Below the pieces are notes generated by a model, which worked only from the letters and a program-made list of their open reading frames with translations, did not search any database and had not been told where the DNA came from. A DNA stretch of 64,000 nucleotides from Flavobacteriaceae bacterium (GTDB lineage Bacteria > Bacteroidota > Bacteroidia > Flavobacteriales > Flavobacteriaceae): contig CANFHX010000013.1 in assembly GCA_947446865.1 (NCBI GenBank), positions 1-64,000 of the forward strand. The letters run 5' to 3'. Shown piece after piece: positions 45,227-54,163 of this stretch. The translations under genes were made by a program, and so were the position numbers. Numbering within the stretch: the stretch's first letter is position 1; each line of letters opens with the position of its first letter.

Positions 45227-46450
45227 TTACAACTCTAATGCTTTTTTAGCATCACCGTTCATCAATAATTCTAATGGGTTTTCTAGCGCTTCTTTAACCG
45301 CAACTAAGAATCCAACAGATTCACGACCATCAATGATTCGGTGATCATAAGAAAGCGCCACATACATCATTGGGTGAATTTCTACTTTACCATTTACTGC
45401 AATTGGACGCTCAATAATGTTGTGCATTCCTAAAATTCCAGATTGAGGAGGATTGATAATTGGAGTTGATAACATACTTCCGAAAACACCACCATTTGTA
45501 ATAGTGAAGGTTCCGCCTGTCATATCGTCTACTGTGATTTGACCGTCACGAGATTTAATTGCTAATCTTTTAATTTCGGCTTCAACACCACGGAACGATA
45601 AATTCTCTGCGTTACGAACAACAGGAACCATCAATCCTTTTGGTCCAGAAACTGCAATGGAGATATCACAGAAATCATAAGCCGTTTTAAAATCACCATC
45701 GATCATCGAATTCACATCAGGAAATAAAGCCAAGGCTCTAGTAACTGCTTTCGTGAAAAACGACATATAACCTAATCCTAATCCGCCATGTTTTGCTTTG
45801 AAAGCATCTTTGTACTCATTACGAATCAAGTTGATTGGCGTCATGTTTACTTCATTAAAAGTAGTTAACATGGCAGTTTCGTTTTTAGCAGCAACCAATC
45901 TTTCGGCTACTTTACGACGCAACATTGATAGTTTTGTTCTTTCAGAACCACGAGTTCCACCAGTTGGAGTTCCCATAGAAGGTGTTGCATTTACAGCATC
46001 GTCTTTGGTAATTCTTCCGCCTTTTCCAGTTCCAACAATATCAGTTGGTTGGATATTTTTCTCGTCTAATATTTTTCTTGCAGCCGGTGATGGCGCTTGG
46101 GTAGCATAGGTTTTTTCAGCAACTGGCGCCGCTATTGGAGCTTCCACTTTCGGAGCTTCTGCAACAACTGGTTTTGCTTCTACTTTTGCCGAGGCATCAC
46201 CTGCTGGCTTAGCAGCGCTTGTATCAATTAAACAAACTACAGCACCAACGGCAACAGCATCGCCTTCTTCCGCTTTTAGCGTAATAATTCCGCTTGCTTC
46301 TGCAGGTAATTCAAGCGTTGCTTTATCAGAATCCACCTCAGCAATGGCTTGGTCTTTTTCTACATAATCGCCGTCTTTTACTAACCAAGTTGCAATTTCA
46401 ACCTCTTTAATCGATTCTCCCGGTGATGGGACTTTCATTTCTAAAATCAT
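45227..46450 (-). CDS. sucB: 2-oxoglutarate dehydrogenase E2 (dihydrolipoyl succinyltransferase)
   Basis: 407 residues in the usual order: a lipoyl domain (residues ~1-77) with the lipoylated Lys in [13 protein letters not shown], an Ala/Pro-rich linker, a peripheral subunit-binding domain ([20 protein letters not shown] ... GGRITKDD, ~115-150), and the catalytic domain ending [15 protein letters not shown] with the active-site His and Asp. It forms the core of the TCA-cycle complex that makes succinyl-CoA from 2-oxoglutarate. It is separated from sucA by four toxin-antitoxin genes instead of following it directly. Confidence 0.95.
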   Translation of the reverse strand: MILEMKVPSPGESIKEVEIATWLVKDGDYVEKDQAIAEVDSDKATLELPAEASGIITLKAEEGDAVAVGAVVCLIDTSAAKPAGDASAKVEAKPVVAEAPKVEAPIAAPVAEKTYATQAPSPAARKILDEKNIQPTDIVGTGKGGRITKDDAVNATPSMGTPTGGTRGSERTKLSMLRRKVAERLVAAKNETAMLTTFNEVNMTPINLIRNEYKDAFKAKHGGLGLGYMSFFTKAVTRALALFPDVNSMIDGDFKTAYDFCDISIAVSGPKGLMVPVVRNAENLSFRGVEAEIKRLAIKSRDGQITVDDMTGGTFTITNGGVFGSMLSTPIINPPQSGILGMHNIIERPIAVNGKVEIHPMMYVALSYDHRIIDGRESVGFLVAVKEALENPLELLMNGDAKKALEL

Positions 46451-46479
46451 TGTATTTATTTTAAATTATGAATTTTATA

Positions 46480-46830
46480 TTATTTATTGTCGTGTTCTTT
46501 TATTATCTGTTCAATTTGAAAATGCAATTCAGGAATTTCTTGAGAAATTATGTTCCAAATAGTTTCATAGTCTACACCTTGATAATGATGAATAATTTTA
46601 TCTCTTAATTTAGCCATATAACTCCAAGGAACAGAATTATACTTTAATCTAAATTCTTGTGTCAAATTTTTTGTTGCTTCACCAATTATCTCTAAAGCTC
46701 TTGTAATAGCTCTTTTTAAAGTTTCATCATTATAAAAATCTTCTTCATCTAGCTTTTCAACTGTATTTTGAATATAGTTTATTTCAATAAAAATGTGCTT
46801 AATGAATTCTATTTCATCAGATTTTGACAT
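46480..46830 (-). CDS. hepT: HepT-like toxin (DUF86)
   Basis: A 116-residue all-helical protein with the HEPN-type motif R-x4-H-x-Y in KLRDKIIHHYQGVDYETIW (residues ~80-98), and family segments RAITRALEIIGEATKNL and IPEL. HepT toxins of HEPN/MNT modules are ribonucleases or act as substrates for adenylylation by the partner. It overlaps the nucleotidyltransferase gene by 14 bp, and sucB starts 29 bp further on. Clear DUF86 member with the catalytic motif intact. Confidence 0.9.
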   Translation of the reverse strand: MSKSDEIEFIKHIFIEINYIQNTVEKLDEEDFYNDETLKRAITRALEIIGEATKNLTQEFRLKYNSVPWSYMAKLRDKIIHHYQGVDYETIWNIISQEIPELHFQIEQIIKEHDNK

Positions 46831-47119
46831 AATCTACCTCTTTTAAAATATGTGGTCCAATAAACTCACTTAATCCCTTTTTAGAGACAATATCAATTTT
46901 ATTATTTTTAAAAAGATTCTCTAATAAATCACAAAAATCAATATAATTTTTTAAAGTCTTCTTTTCTTTTATTATATCAACTAAAATATCAATATCACTA
47001 CCTTCTGTTTGCTCATTTCTTACGTAGGAACCAAACAAACCAATTTCTGTAACACCAAAACTTTTTATAGTTTCCTTGTTATCTTGTATGGTTTTGAATA
47101 TGTCTTGTTTGGTTAGCAT
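46817..47119 (-). CDS. mntA: MntA-like minimal nucleotidyltransferase antitoxin
   Basis: A 100-residue nucleotidyltransferase. The signature GLFGSYVRNEQTEGSDIDIL (G-S-x-x-x-x-x-x-x-x-SD-x-D) and later Asp (KIDIVSKKGL) supply the catalytic acidic residues. In known MNT/HEPN modules this protein neutralises HepT by adenylylating its R-x4-H-x-Y tyrosine. It overlaps hepT by 14 bp and follows the DUF2442 gene by 2 bp. Confidence 0.9.
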   Translation of the reverse strand: MLTKQDIFKTIQDNKETIKSFGVTEIGLFGSYVRNEQTEGSDIDILVDIIKEKKTLKNYIDFCDLLENLFKNNKIDIVSKKGLSEFIGPHILKEVDYVKI

Positions 47120-47121
47120 AA

Positions 47122-47358
47122 TTACTGTAATAAATTTTCTACTGAAATATCTTCATCAATTTCTTCCCAATGAATTCCTTCTCCTTTGCCAATTAATCGC
47201 CATTTATTTAATTGTTCCTGGGTAGCCTTTCTTAATCTTGGAAACCACTCTAATGGGATTGCTAATTCTCTTCCATCTTCTAAAAATACAATCATTTTAG
47301 AATTTTCAAAAGCAATATTTATTGCGTTTTTCGATTTGTTAATTGTTAAAAAACTCAT
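47122..47358 (-). CDS. DUF2442 family protein (toxin-antitoxin component)
   Basis: A 78-residue protein: KNAINIAFENSKMIVFLEDG RELAIPLEWFPRLRKATQEQ then WRLIGKGEGIHWEEIDEDIS VENLL. This matches DUF2442 (L-x-D-G-R-x-(I/L)-x-V-P-L-x-W-x-P-x-L, G-x-G-x-H-W-x-x-(L/I)-DED-(I/L)-S). The family is found paired with DUF4160, as here, where it overlaps its partner by 20 bp. It is regarded as the antitoxin-like half; experimental support is limited. Confidence 0.9.
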   Translation of the reverse strand: MSFLTINKSKNAINIAFENSKMIVFLEDGRELAIPLEWFPRLRKATQEQLNKWRLIGKGEGIHWEEIDEDISVENLLQ

Positions 47359-47572
47359 CCCATTTTTGTATTAAAAGTTCTTTATTTTCTTCTACTAAAT
47401 TACGAACTTGTTTCAGTTCAGAAGCATTAAATCCTGATGACTTAACTAATTCAACATTTTCAAGATTGATTTTTGCAGTTTTTTCTGCTTTTTCAATATG
47501 AATGTGTTTTGGTAAATGTTCATTACTATAGAAGAAAAATCTAAATCCATCTATGTAAAAAATCGTTGGCAT
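47339..47572 (-). CDS. DUF4160 family protein (toxin-antitoxin component)
   Basis: A 77-residue protein: MPTIFYIDGFRFFFYSNEHL PKHIHIEKAEKTAKINLENV ELVKSSGFNASELKQVRNLV then a C-terminal helix. The pattern P-T-(I/V)-x-x-x-x-G-(F/Y)-R-(F/I)-x-x-(Y/F)-x-x-(E/D)-H-x-P-x-H-(I/V)-H-(V/I) is DUF4160. Its ATG overlaps the stop codon of sucA by one base (TAATG), so its translation is tied to an abundant housekeeping mRNA. It is the proposed partner of the DUF2442 protein. Confidence 0.9.
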   Translation of the reverse strand: MPTIFYIDGFRFFFYSNEHLPKHIHIEKAEKTAKINLENVELVKSSGFNASELKQVRNLVEENKELLIQKWDEFFNN

Positions 47573-50343
47573 TATCTAAATAAATTTTTATCAAAAACCA
47601 TTCTTATAGCATCGGCATGACGTCTTCTATCACGAGTGCTGCTTCCTGCTGCTGGTGCTGCATAAGCTTTAAGCGATGCTAATCTCCATTTTACCAAATC
47701 GAAATTCATCAACATAAAACTATAAGCTCCCATGTTTTTAGGCTCTTCTTGTGCCCAAACGTAATCATCGGCATTTGGATAACTGGCAATAATAGCTTTC
47801 AATTGCTCCACTGGCAATGGAAATAACTGCTCAATTCGAACCAAAGCTACATCATTTCTTTCTAAATTTCCTCTTTCGGCAAGAATATCGTAGTAGAATT
47901 TTCCGGTACAGAAAACTACTGTTTTTACTTTTTTCTTATCTACTAAACTGTCGTCAATGGTTTCTTGAAATTGACCATTGTATAAATCTTCTTGTGTTGA
48001 CACACAAAGCGGATGACGCAATAAACTTTTTGGTGTAAATACTACCAATGGCTTACGGAACTTGGTTTTCATTTGTCTACGCAACAAGTGGTAGAAATTG
48101 GCTGGCGTAGTACAATCGGCAACATACATATTATGACGTGCACAAAGTTGCAAATAACGCTCCATTCTAGCCGAAGAGTGCTCAGCTCCTTGCCCTTCGT
48201 ATCCGTGAGGCAATAAAAGAACGATTCCGTTTTGGTTGTTCCATTTATCTTCACCACAAGAGATGTATTGGTCCAACATTATTTGACATCCGTTAGAGAA
48301 ATCGCCAAATTGTGCTTCCCAAATGGTTAATGTTTTTGGGGAGGCTAAGGCATATCCGTAATCAAATCCTAAAACTCCGTATTCAGACAATAGGGAATTG
48401 TATATTTGGAATCTTCCTTTGCTATTTTTTAAAGTATCTAAAAGAATTACTTCTTCTTCGCTATCTTCTACTTTTACCACGGCATGACGGTGTGAAAAAG
48501 TTCCTCTTTCCACATCTTGTCCAGAAACACGAACATCGTATCCGTCGTATAATAAGGACCCATATGCTAAGGTTTCGGCAGTTCCCCAATCGATAACATT
48601 ATTATCGTACATGGTTCTTCTGTCGTTAACAATTTTAGAAATTTTGTTAATGAATTTCTTATCGGAAGGCAAGGTAGAAACTACTCCGATTATTTCGTCT
48701 AATTGTTTTTTATCAAATTTCGTGTCCACTTTTTGAAGCATCCCATCATCCGAAACTTGTTCAAAACCTTTCCATTCATCTTGCATAAATGGCTTGATGA
48801 TGGTTAAGCTTTTCTTACGCGAAGCTTGTAAATTTTCATCCAAACGCTCTTTGTAATCATTTTCTATTTTGGTTAAATAGGCAGCATCTACAATTCCGTC
48901 AGTAATTAATTTTTCAGCATAAATATCTCTGGGATTTTGGTGCTTAGCGATGATTTTGTATAAAACAGGTTGTGTAAAACGAGGTTCATCACCTTCGTTA
49001 TGTCCGTATTTTCTGTATCCTAATAAATCTATAAATACATCACGCCCAAATTCCATACGGAAATCTAAAGCAAATAACATTGCATGAACCACTGCTTCAG
49101 CATCGTCTGCATTTACGTGAAGTACTGGCGACAAAGTTACTTTAGCAACATCGGTGCAATAAGTAGACGAGCGAGCATCTTGGTAATTGGTAGTAAAACC
49201 AACTTGGTTATTAATAACAATATGAATGGTTCCACCGGTTTTGTATCCGTCTAATTGTGCCATTTGAACAATTTCGTACACAATTCCTTGTCCAGCAACT
49301 GCGGCATCCCCGTGAACGGCAATTGGCAATACTTTAGAGAAATCATTAGGAAAATGACGGTCTTGTTTAGCACGCGTAATTCCTTCAATAACTGCTCCAA
49401 CAGTTTCTAAATGCGAAGGATTGGGAGCTAAGTTTAGATTGATTTTTTTACCTGACTCAGTAGTTCGTTCGGAAGTTAAACCTAAGTGGTATTTAACATC
49501 CCCATCAAAATATTCTTGATCGTAGTCTTTTCCGTCAAATTCTGAGAAAATATCTTGGGTATTTTTACCAAAAATATTGGCTAAAATATTCAATCTTCCT
49601 CGGTGTGCCATTCCCATAACGAAATGTTCCACCCCTTTTTCGGCAGCAGCTTCAATTAATGCATCTAGCGCTGGAATAATGCTTTCGCCTCCTTCAAGAG
49701 AGAAACGTTTTTGACCTACATATTTTGTATGAAGAAAGTTTTCAAAAGAAACCGCTTCGTTTAATTTTCCAAGAATATGCTTTTTTTGATTGGCATCAAA
49801 ACTAGGAAGGTTATCATTGATATTCAATTTATTTTGAATCCACTGAATCACTTCCGGTTTTCTCATGTACATGTATTCAATACCAATATGTTGGCAATAC
49901 ACTTTTTTAAGATGGGATAAAATGTCTTTTAATGTAGAAGGTTGGTGGCCTAATACTTTGGCAGCATCAAAAACCGTATTTAAATCGGCGTCCGAAAGGT
50001 TAAAATTAACCAAATCCAAATTAGGTTCGTAAGTTCTTCTATCTCGAACAGGATTGGTTTCGGTAAATAAATGACCTCTTGTTCTATACCCTTCTATTAA
50101 TTTAAGAACATTAAATTCTTTTTGTAATTTTTCGGACACTTGACCATTATCGGTAGAATTAGCTGCATAATTAGCAATTTGAGCACCTGCATTTTCTTCA
50201 TTATACGTTTCCATTCCAAAATCGAAACCCTGAAAAAATGCTCTCCAACTTGGCTCAACGCTGTCTGGATTTTCAATATATTGTTCGTATAATTGTGCGA
50301 AAAACTCGGTGTGTGCTGCGTTTAAAAAAGAAAACCTATCCAT
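47572..50343 (-). CDS. sucA: 2-oxoglutarate dehydrogenase E1 component
   Basis: About 923 residues; start taken at the ATG encoding MDRFSFLNAAHTEFFAQLYE, because the 15 residues before it (from 50388) lie over the -7 box. Recognisable are the N-terminal segment EQYIENPDSVEPSWRAFFQG FDFG, the thiamine diphosphate region MGMAHRGRLNILANIFGK, AVHGDAAVAGQGIVYEIVQM with HGDAA, and the pyrimidine-binding C-terminal part (HGYEGQGAEHSSARMERYLQ). It decarboxylates 2-oxoglutarate and passes the succinyl group to SucB. Its stop codon is fused to the start of DUF4160, which disrupts the usual sucA-sucB adjacency. Confidence 0.95.
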   Translation of the reverse strand: MDRFSFLNAAHTEFFAQLYEQYIENPDSVEPSWRAFFQGFDFGMETYNEENAGAQIANYAANSTDNGQVSEKLQKEFNVLKLIEGYRTRGHLFTETNPVRDRRTYEPNLDLVNFNLSDADLNTVFDAAKVLGHQPSTLKDILSHLKKVYCQHIGIEYMYMRKPEVIQWIQNKLNINDNLPSFDANQKKHILGKLNEAVSFENFLHTKYVGQKRFSLEGGESIIPALDALIEAAAEKGVEHFVMGMAHRGRLNILANIFGKNTQDIFSEFDGKDYDQEYFDGDVKYHLGLTSERTTESGKKINLNLAPNPSHLETVGAVIEGITRAKQDRHFPNDFSKVLPIAVHGDAAVAGQGIVYEIVQMAQLDGYKTGGTIHIVINNQVGFTTNYQDARSSTYCTDVAKVTLSPVLHVNADDAEAVVHAMLFALDFRMEFGRDVFIDLLGYRKYGHNEGDEPRFTQPVLYKIIAKHQNPRDIYAEKLITDGIVDAAYLTKIENDYKERLDENLQASRKKSLTIIKPFMQDEWKGFEQVSDDGMLQKVDTKFDKKQLDEIIGVVSTLPSDKKFINKISKIVNDRRTMYDNNVIDWGTAETLAYGSLLYDGYDVRVSGQDVERGTFSHRHAVVKVEDSEEEVILLDTLKNSKGRFQIYNSLLSEYGVLGFDYGYALASPKTLTIWEAQFGDFSNGCQIMLDQYISCGEDKWNNQNGIVLLLPHGYEGQGAEHSSARMERYLQLCARHNMYVADCTTPANFYHLLRRQMKTKFRKPLVVFTPKSLLRHPLCVSTQEDLYNGQFQETIDDSLVDKKKVKTVVFCTGKFYYDILAERGNLERNDVALVRIEQLFPLPVEQLKAIIASYPNADDYVWAQEEPKNMGAYSFMLMNFDLVKWRLASLKAYAAPAAGSSTRDRRRHADAIRMVFDKNLFR

Positions 50344-50385
50344 ATTTTTATTATATAAATAATCGTGTAGTTGTAAAAATTTATG

Positions 50386-50393
50386 CAAAAGTA
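50386..50393 (-). promoter_or_regulatory. Putative -7 promoter box of sucA
   Basis: On the minus strand TACTTTTG matches TAnnTTTG. A start about 7 bp downstream gives a ~36-nt leader to the ATG at 50343 and rules out the in-frame ATG at 50388 as the start. No convincing -33 element was found. Confidence 0.45.
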
Positions 50394-50460
50394 AAATATT
50401 TATAACAATCTTTGCCTGTTTTTAGTACATTTATCTCGCTAAATAAATATATACATAACT

Positions 50461-51009
50461 ATGGCAAAGAATTCTGTAAAAATTTTAACAAAAACTTTAA
50501 CGCTTTTATTTTTTATTGGAACTACCATTGGCCTTTACGGACAAATAGGTCCCACTGCTCACCCTAAAAGTGATTTTTGGAAACACGTGCAATTTGGAGG
50601 CGGATTTGGCATAAATATTGGCTCTGGATTTACCGATGTTACGCTTGCCCCGAGTGGCATTTACAACTTGAACCATTATGTTTCTATTGGTGCTGGATTG
50701 CAAGGAAGTATTGTTTCACAGAAAGATTATTACAGCTCTGGAATTTATGGCGTTAATGTTCTTACTCTTTTCAATCCGGTGGAGGAAATTCAAATCTCTT
50801 TGGAAGTGGAACAAGTGCGGGTAAATAATACCTTTAGAAATCCAACAATGGGAACAATAAAAGAAAATTTTTGGAATACCGGATTGTTTATAGGTGCTGG
50901 TTACCGCATGGAAAATGTAACGGTAGGCATGCGTTACAACCTTTTGTACAATAAAGATAAAAATGTGTATAGCGATGCTTTGATGCCGTTTATTAGAGTT
51001 TATTTTTAA
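50461..51009 (+). CDS. Small outer-membrane beta-barrel protein next to sucA
   Basis: A 182-residue protein with a signal peptide (SVKILTKTLTLLFFIGTTIG LYGQ). The mature chain is a series of amphipathic strands (HVQFGGGFGINIGSGFTDVT LAPSG; YVSIGAGLQGSIVSQK; NTGLFIGAGYRMENVTVGMR YNLLY; MPFIRVYF) ending in Phe, a typical outer-membrane barrel. Homologues beside sucA are, in my memory, often annotated alpha-ketoglutarate decarboxylase, a name borrowed from the neighbour and not supported by the sequence. Divergent from sucA with a 117-bp gap. Confidence 0.78.
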   Translation: MAKNSVKILTKTLTLLFFIGTTIGLYGQIGPTAHPKSDFWKHVQFGGGFGINIGSGFTDVTLAPSGIYNLNHYVSIGAGLQGSIVSQKDYYSSGIYGVNVLTLFNPVEEIQISLEVEQVRVNNTFRNPTMGTIKENFWNTGLFIGAGYRMENVTVGMRYNLLYNKDKNVYSDALMPFIRVYF

Positions 51010-51109
51010 TAGAATCTTGATTTTTCACTAATCCGAAATCTATTAAAACTAAAATTGTCTGCCCAACCATTAAAAAATTAGACAGACAATTATAAATATA
51101 GAAAAGGTT

Positions 51110-52441
51110 TTATTTTTTTAAATCAATTCTAATCATTAAATCTTGTGCAATCATTTTTCCTTGTAGCACTCCTTTTTCGCTTGCTTCTCTAAAATGAATT
51201 CCACCATAAACTCTTGAAATTGCCGCTTCATTAGCAGCATCATAAAAAGAATTAAAATAACGAGGACTCATCCCTAAATTAATATTCGTTTTATCTACAA
51301 AAGCAAGATTTCCAAATATATTGGTTAGTATTTCAGCACTAGCGCCCGAGCAAACTGAATGCCCTGATGGATATTCTGGAAAAGCAGGTGTAGGTATAAA
51401 TGGAGTCCAAGATTGAGCACCAGGAATATAATCTTTTATATATGTTTGAGGTCGTAACAAATTGAATTTGTATTTTGAATACCAGCAACAAATAAAAGCA
51501 TCTGTCATGGATATTCCAACTAAAGCATACATTTCGGCAGCTTGTTGTAAATTTAGATTCAAACTAGTTGTAAGTTGATTTTCAATTGACACCCAATGTC
51601 CTGGAGGCGTAGCTGTCGTACCTGAACCATCTGCCCACCAAAGCGCTATGTTTTTTTGGGATTGAGTGAGTTGCTGAGAAATAGTATACACCTCTAAAGC
51701 TTGATTGTAAAATGGAGAGCCTACGGTTGCATCAAATGGAATTTCACTTGGCACCGACATATCAGGTGATGTTGCAGAAATTGGTCTTATTGCACCCCAA
51801 AAAGGCTCTGAAGGCATTGTTACATTTGGATTTGTTGGAGCCCAATATTGAGGATGAACTGCATCTCTTACTGGAACAACATAGTTCATAGTTCTAGTTT
51901 CAGTGAAATTATCACTACTAACATAAGAAATCATGTTAACTGCTATTTGTTTACCATAGGCAACCGAATTATTAGTTTTAAAATTACCAATAATTAGGTT
52001 TCTTCCCGATAAATTTGCATTATAAATAGAGTCGAGTCGAGTAGAACTTGCAGAAGAAATGCCACTCCCGAACATTGATTTGTTCAATTCGTGTAATACC
52101 TCATTGGCTACCAATGGATAATCCACTTCACTGCTTGGCGCTTCCGTTACAGAAGTATATCCATTTATTTGACCAGCAAGCGACTTGTTTTGAGACATCC
52201 CACTTATTAAACTTTCATACAAGGCCACACCATTATACCCATAAATCCTCGAAGCTTGTGGTGGGTTTTTATTTTCGATTTTGACAGTTTTTCTTACAAT
52301 TTCCATCCAGTCACTGGCAATTTTACCGGAAAAATTAGAAACAGGGGTTTGGGTAATCGTTTCGTCTGAATTATTATTACAACTTGAAAAGAGTAAAACA
52401 CTTGAAACAATGACTACTAAAGGGATAAATTTAATTTTCAT
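51110..52441 (-). CDS. Vanadium-dependent haloperoxidase/PAP2-family lipoprotein
   Basis: A 443-residue lipoprotein (VSSVLLFSSC lipobox, Cys20). It is mostly helical with the vanadate/phosphate-binding residues of the haloperoxidase-PAP2 superfamily: KYKFNLLRPQTYI (Lys and Arg), PEYPSGHSVCSGASAEIL (PSGH) and SRVYGGIHFREASEKG (R ... H). Bacteroidetes proteins of this build are annotated as vanadium-dependent haloperoxidases, although many may be phosphatases. It is a single transcription unit, with ~140 bp of spacer on the upstream side. Substrate unknown. Confidence 0.87.
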   Translation of the reverse strand: MKIKFIPLVVIVSSVLLFSSCNNNSDETITQTPVSNFSGKIASDWMEIVRKTVKIENKNPPQASRIYGYNGVALYESLISGMSQNKSLAGQINGYTSVTEAPSSEVDYPLVANEVLHELNKSMFGSGISSASSTRLDSIYNANLSGRNLIIGNFKTNNSVAYGKQIAVNMISYVSSDNFTETRTMNYVVPVRDAVHPQYWAPTNPNVTMPSEPFWGAIRPISATSPDMSVPSEIPFDATVGSPFYNQALEVYTISQQLTQSQKNIALWWADGSGTTATPPGHWVSIENQLTTSLNLNLQQAAEMYALVGISMTDAFICCWYSKYKFNLLRPQTYIKDYIPGAQSWTPFIPTPAFPEYPSGHSVCSGASAEILTNIFGNLAFVDKTNINLGMSPRYFNSFYDAANEAAISRVYGGIHFREASEKGVLQGKMIAQDLMIRIDLKK

Positions 52442-52585
52442 AATGTAAACAGTTGTTAATTTTTTACAAATGTAGTAATTTAACTACACAAAACAACCTT
52501 TAGACGAAAAAAAATGATAAAAACAGAATTTATTGAGTTTCGACTATATACGAAGAAATTGGTTTTATTAATAAATATTAGCAAG

Positions 52586-52936
52586 CTAATACCTACTTCT
52601 GAACCAAACCTTCATCCATTCGCGTTTTAATACCAAGAACGCTACTTGTTGGGATAATTCCATAATATCCGACCCGTCGAGTTGTTTTACTTGATCTTCG
52701 GGAACATCTACTATATAGAGTAAACTTAAATATTCGGCAAATTTATACTGAATCAATCGGTAGATTTTTTCGTGTAATTGGGCCTTTAACTCTTCTGGAA
52801 GGAGATTAATAGGCAAATCAATAGGTTCATTTGCAAAATTAAAATCTTTGTTTAACTGTTCAATCAGTTTTACATACAAGTTTTCTTTTTCGGCTTCCGA
52901 AAGTAAATTATCTGTGGAAATTGGCGCTACATACAT
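52586..52936 (-). CDS. Conserved hypothetical protein beside polyprenyl synthetase
   Basis: 116 residues starting MYVAPISTDNLLSEAEKENL; the ATG at 52969 is in frame but adds only a non-conserved leader. It is a soluble helical protein with YVKLIEQLNKDFNFANEPID LPINLLPEELKAQLHEKIYR and a C-terminal MELSQQVAFLVLKREWMKVWF. No named domain is recognised. It follows the polyprenyl synthetase gene in the same direction, a neighbour pair I recall in flavobacteria. Its function is unknown. Confidence 0.7.
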   Translation of the reverse strand: MYVAPISTDNLLSEAEKENLYVKLIEQLNKDFNFANEPIDLPINLLPEELKAQLHEKIYRLIQYKFAEYLSLLYIVDVPEDQVKQLDGSDIMELSQQVAFLVLKREWMKVWFRSRY

Positions 52937-52953
52937 GTTAAATTTCAAAATTA

Positions 52954-53004
52954 AAATTCCAAATTCCAAACTTTAAAAAAGAGTCCCATTGGAATTTGGG
53001 ATTT
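52954..53004. repeat. Inverted repeat, TTCCAAATTCCAA type
   Basis: The arms 52954-52969 and 52989-53004 pair at 15 of 16 positions. It lies between two co-directional genes and has the look of a dispersed flavobacterial intergenic repeat. Confidence 0.55.
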
Positions 53005-53022
53005 AAAAAATTGGAGTTTCTA

Positions 53023-53997
53023 TTATACATTTCTATTCATTAAATTTTCTCCAAAAGTCCGCAACATATTTTTTTTATCGGAAGAAATATTCATTTTTTC
53101 TAGAGTTTCAAATGCCTTTAAAGTAAAATCTTGGATGGCTTGTTGCGTTGCACTTGAAGCCCCTGTGGCATTGAAAATTTCTTTTACAGAGGTAATTTTA
53201 TCTATATTATCGGTAGGATGGATAGAGAAAAGATGCATCAATTGGTTTTTTTGATTTTCATCCGAAAAGGCAATCGCTTTTAAATACAAATAGGTTTTTT
53301 TGTTTTCAATAATATCGCCACCTACTTGCTTACCAAAAGTTTCTGGATCACCAAAAGCATCCAAATAATCGTCTTGTAATTGAAATGCCAAGCCTAAATT
53401 CAATCCAAAATCATAAATTAAATCGGCATTTTCTGTTGTAGTTTCAGCAACAATAGCACCCATTTTCATTGCGGCCGCTACTAAAACTGCGGTTTTATAT
53501 TCAATCATTTTAAGATATTCAGGAATGGTAACATCGTCTCTGGTTTCAAAATCGACGTCGTATTGTTGTCCTTCACAAACTTCCAGCGCCGTTTTACTAA
53601 ACAATTTGGCTAATTCTCTAAATATCTTTGGTTCGTATTCTTCAAAATGTTGGTAGGCCAAAATTAGCATAGCATCGCCAGAAAGAATTCCAGTGTTGAT
53701 ATTCCATTTTTCATGCACCGTTTCGTTACCTCTTCGCAAAGGCGCATCGTCCATAATATCATCATGAACCAAAGAAAAATTATGAAATACCTCAATAGCC
53801 GTTGCTGCTGCTAATGCCTTTTTGCAATCTATATCAAAAACTTCGGCTGCCATTAAGGTCAAAATCGGACGCATTCTTTTTCCGCCAAGAGATAAAATAT
53901 ATTCAATTGGTTCATAAAGATTTTTAGGATCTTTAGTCAAATGTAATTCCGAAAAATAATCGGTAATAAGTTCTTGATAATGGGAAAGTGCGTGCAT
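53023..53997 (-). CDS. Polyprenyl synthetase (trans-isoprenyl diphosphate synthase)
   Basis: A 324-residue enzyme that condenses isopentenyl diphosphate with allylic diphosphates. The first Asp-rich motif is LVHDDIMDDAPLRRG (residues ~75-90), the second QLQDDYLDAFGDPETFGKQV (~210); GGKRMRP near residue 35 binds diphosphate. Product length (farnesyl, geranylgeranyl or longer) cannot be fixed by eye. It feeds isoprenoid, quinone or carotenoid synthesis. Cytoplasmic. Divergent from the TetR efflux operon with a 166-bp gap holding an inverted repeat. Confidence 0.92.
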   Translation of the reverse strand: MHALSHYQELITDYFSELHLTKDPKNLYEPIEYILSLGGKRMRPILTLMAAEVFDIDCKKALAAATAIEVFHNFSLVHDDIMDDAPLRRGNETVHEKWNINTGILSGDAMLILAYQHFEEYEPKIFRELAKLFSKTALEVCEGQQYDVDFETRDDVTIPEYLKMIEYKTAVLVAAAMKMGAIVAETTTENADLIYDFGLNLGLAFQLQDDYLDAFGDPETFGKQVGGDIIENKKTYLYLKAIAFSDENQKNQLMHLFSIHPTDNIDKITSVKEIFNATGASSATQQAIQDFTLKAFETLEKMNISSDKKNMLRTFGENLMNRNV

Positions 53998-54017
53998 TAA
54001 TTGTGAGTTTAAAGTTT

Positions 54018-54075
54018 AAAGTTTCAGGTTGTACAAAGAAAGTCAAAAAATTGGAAACTTTAAACCTGAAACTTT
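54018..54075. repeat. Inverted repeat in the divergent polyprenyl synthetase/tetR spacer
   Basis: AAAGTTTCAGGTT (54018-54030) and AACCTGAAACTTT (54063-54075) are perfect 13-bp arms. It may be a dispersed intergenic unit, or an operator for the TetR regulator encoded 89 bp away. Confidence 0.5.
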
Positions 54076-54163
54076 TTCTAATGTTAAATTTATGCAAATA
54101 CTTTGGGAACTGTTTTAGTTTTTAAAGTTTCCTAAATATCTTTGTACTCGAAATAAACATAAA

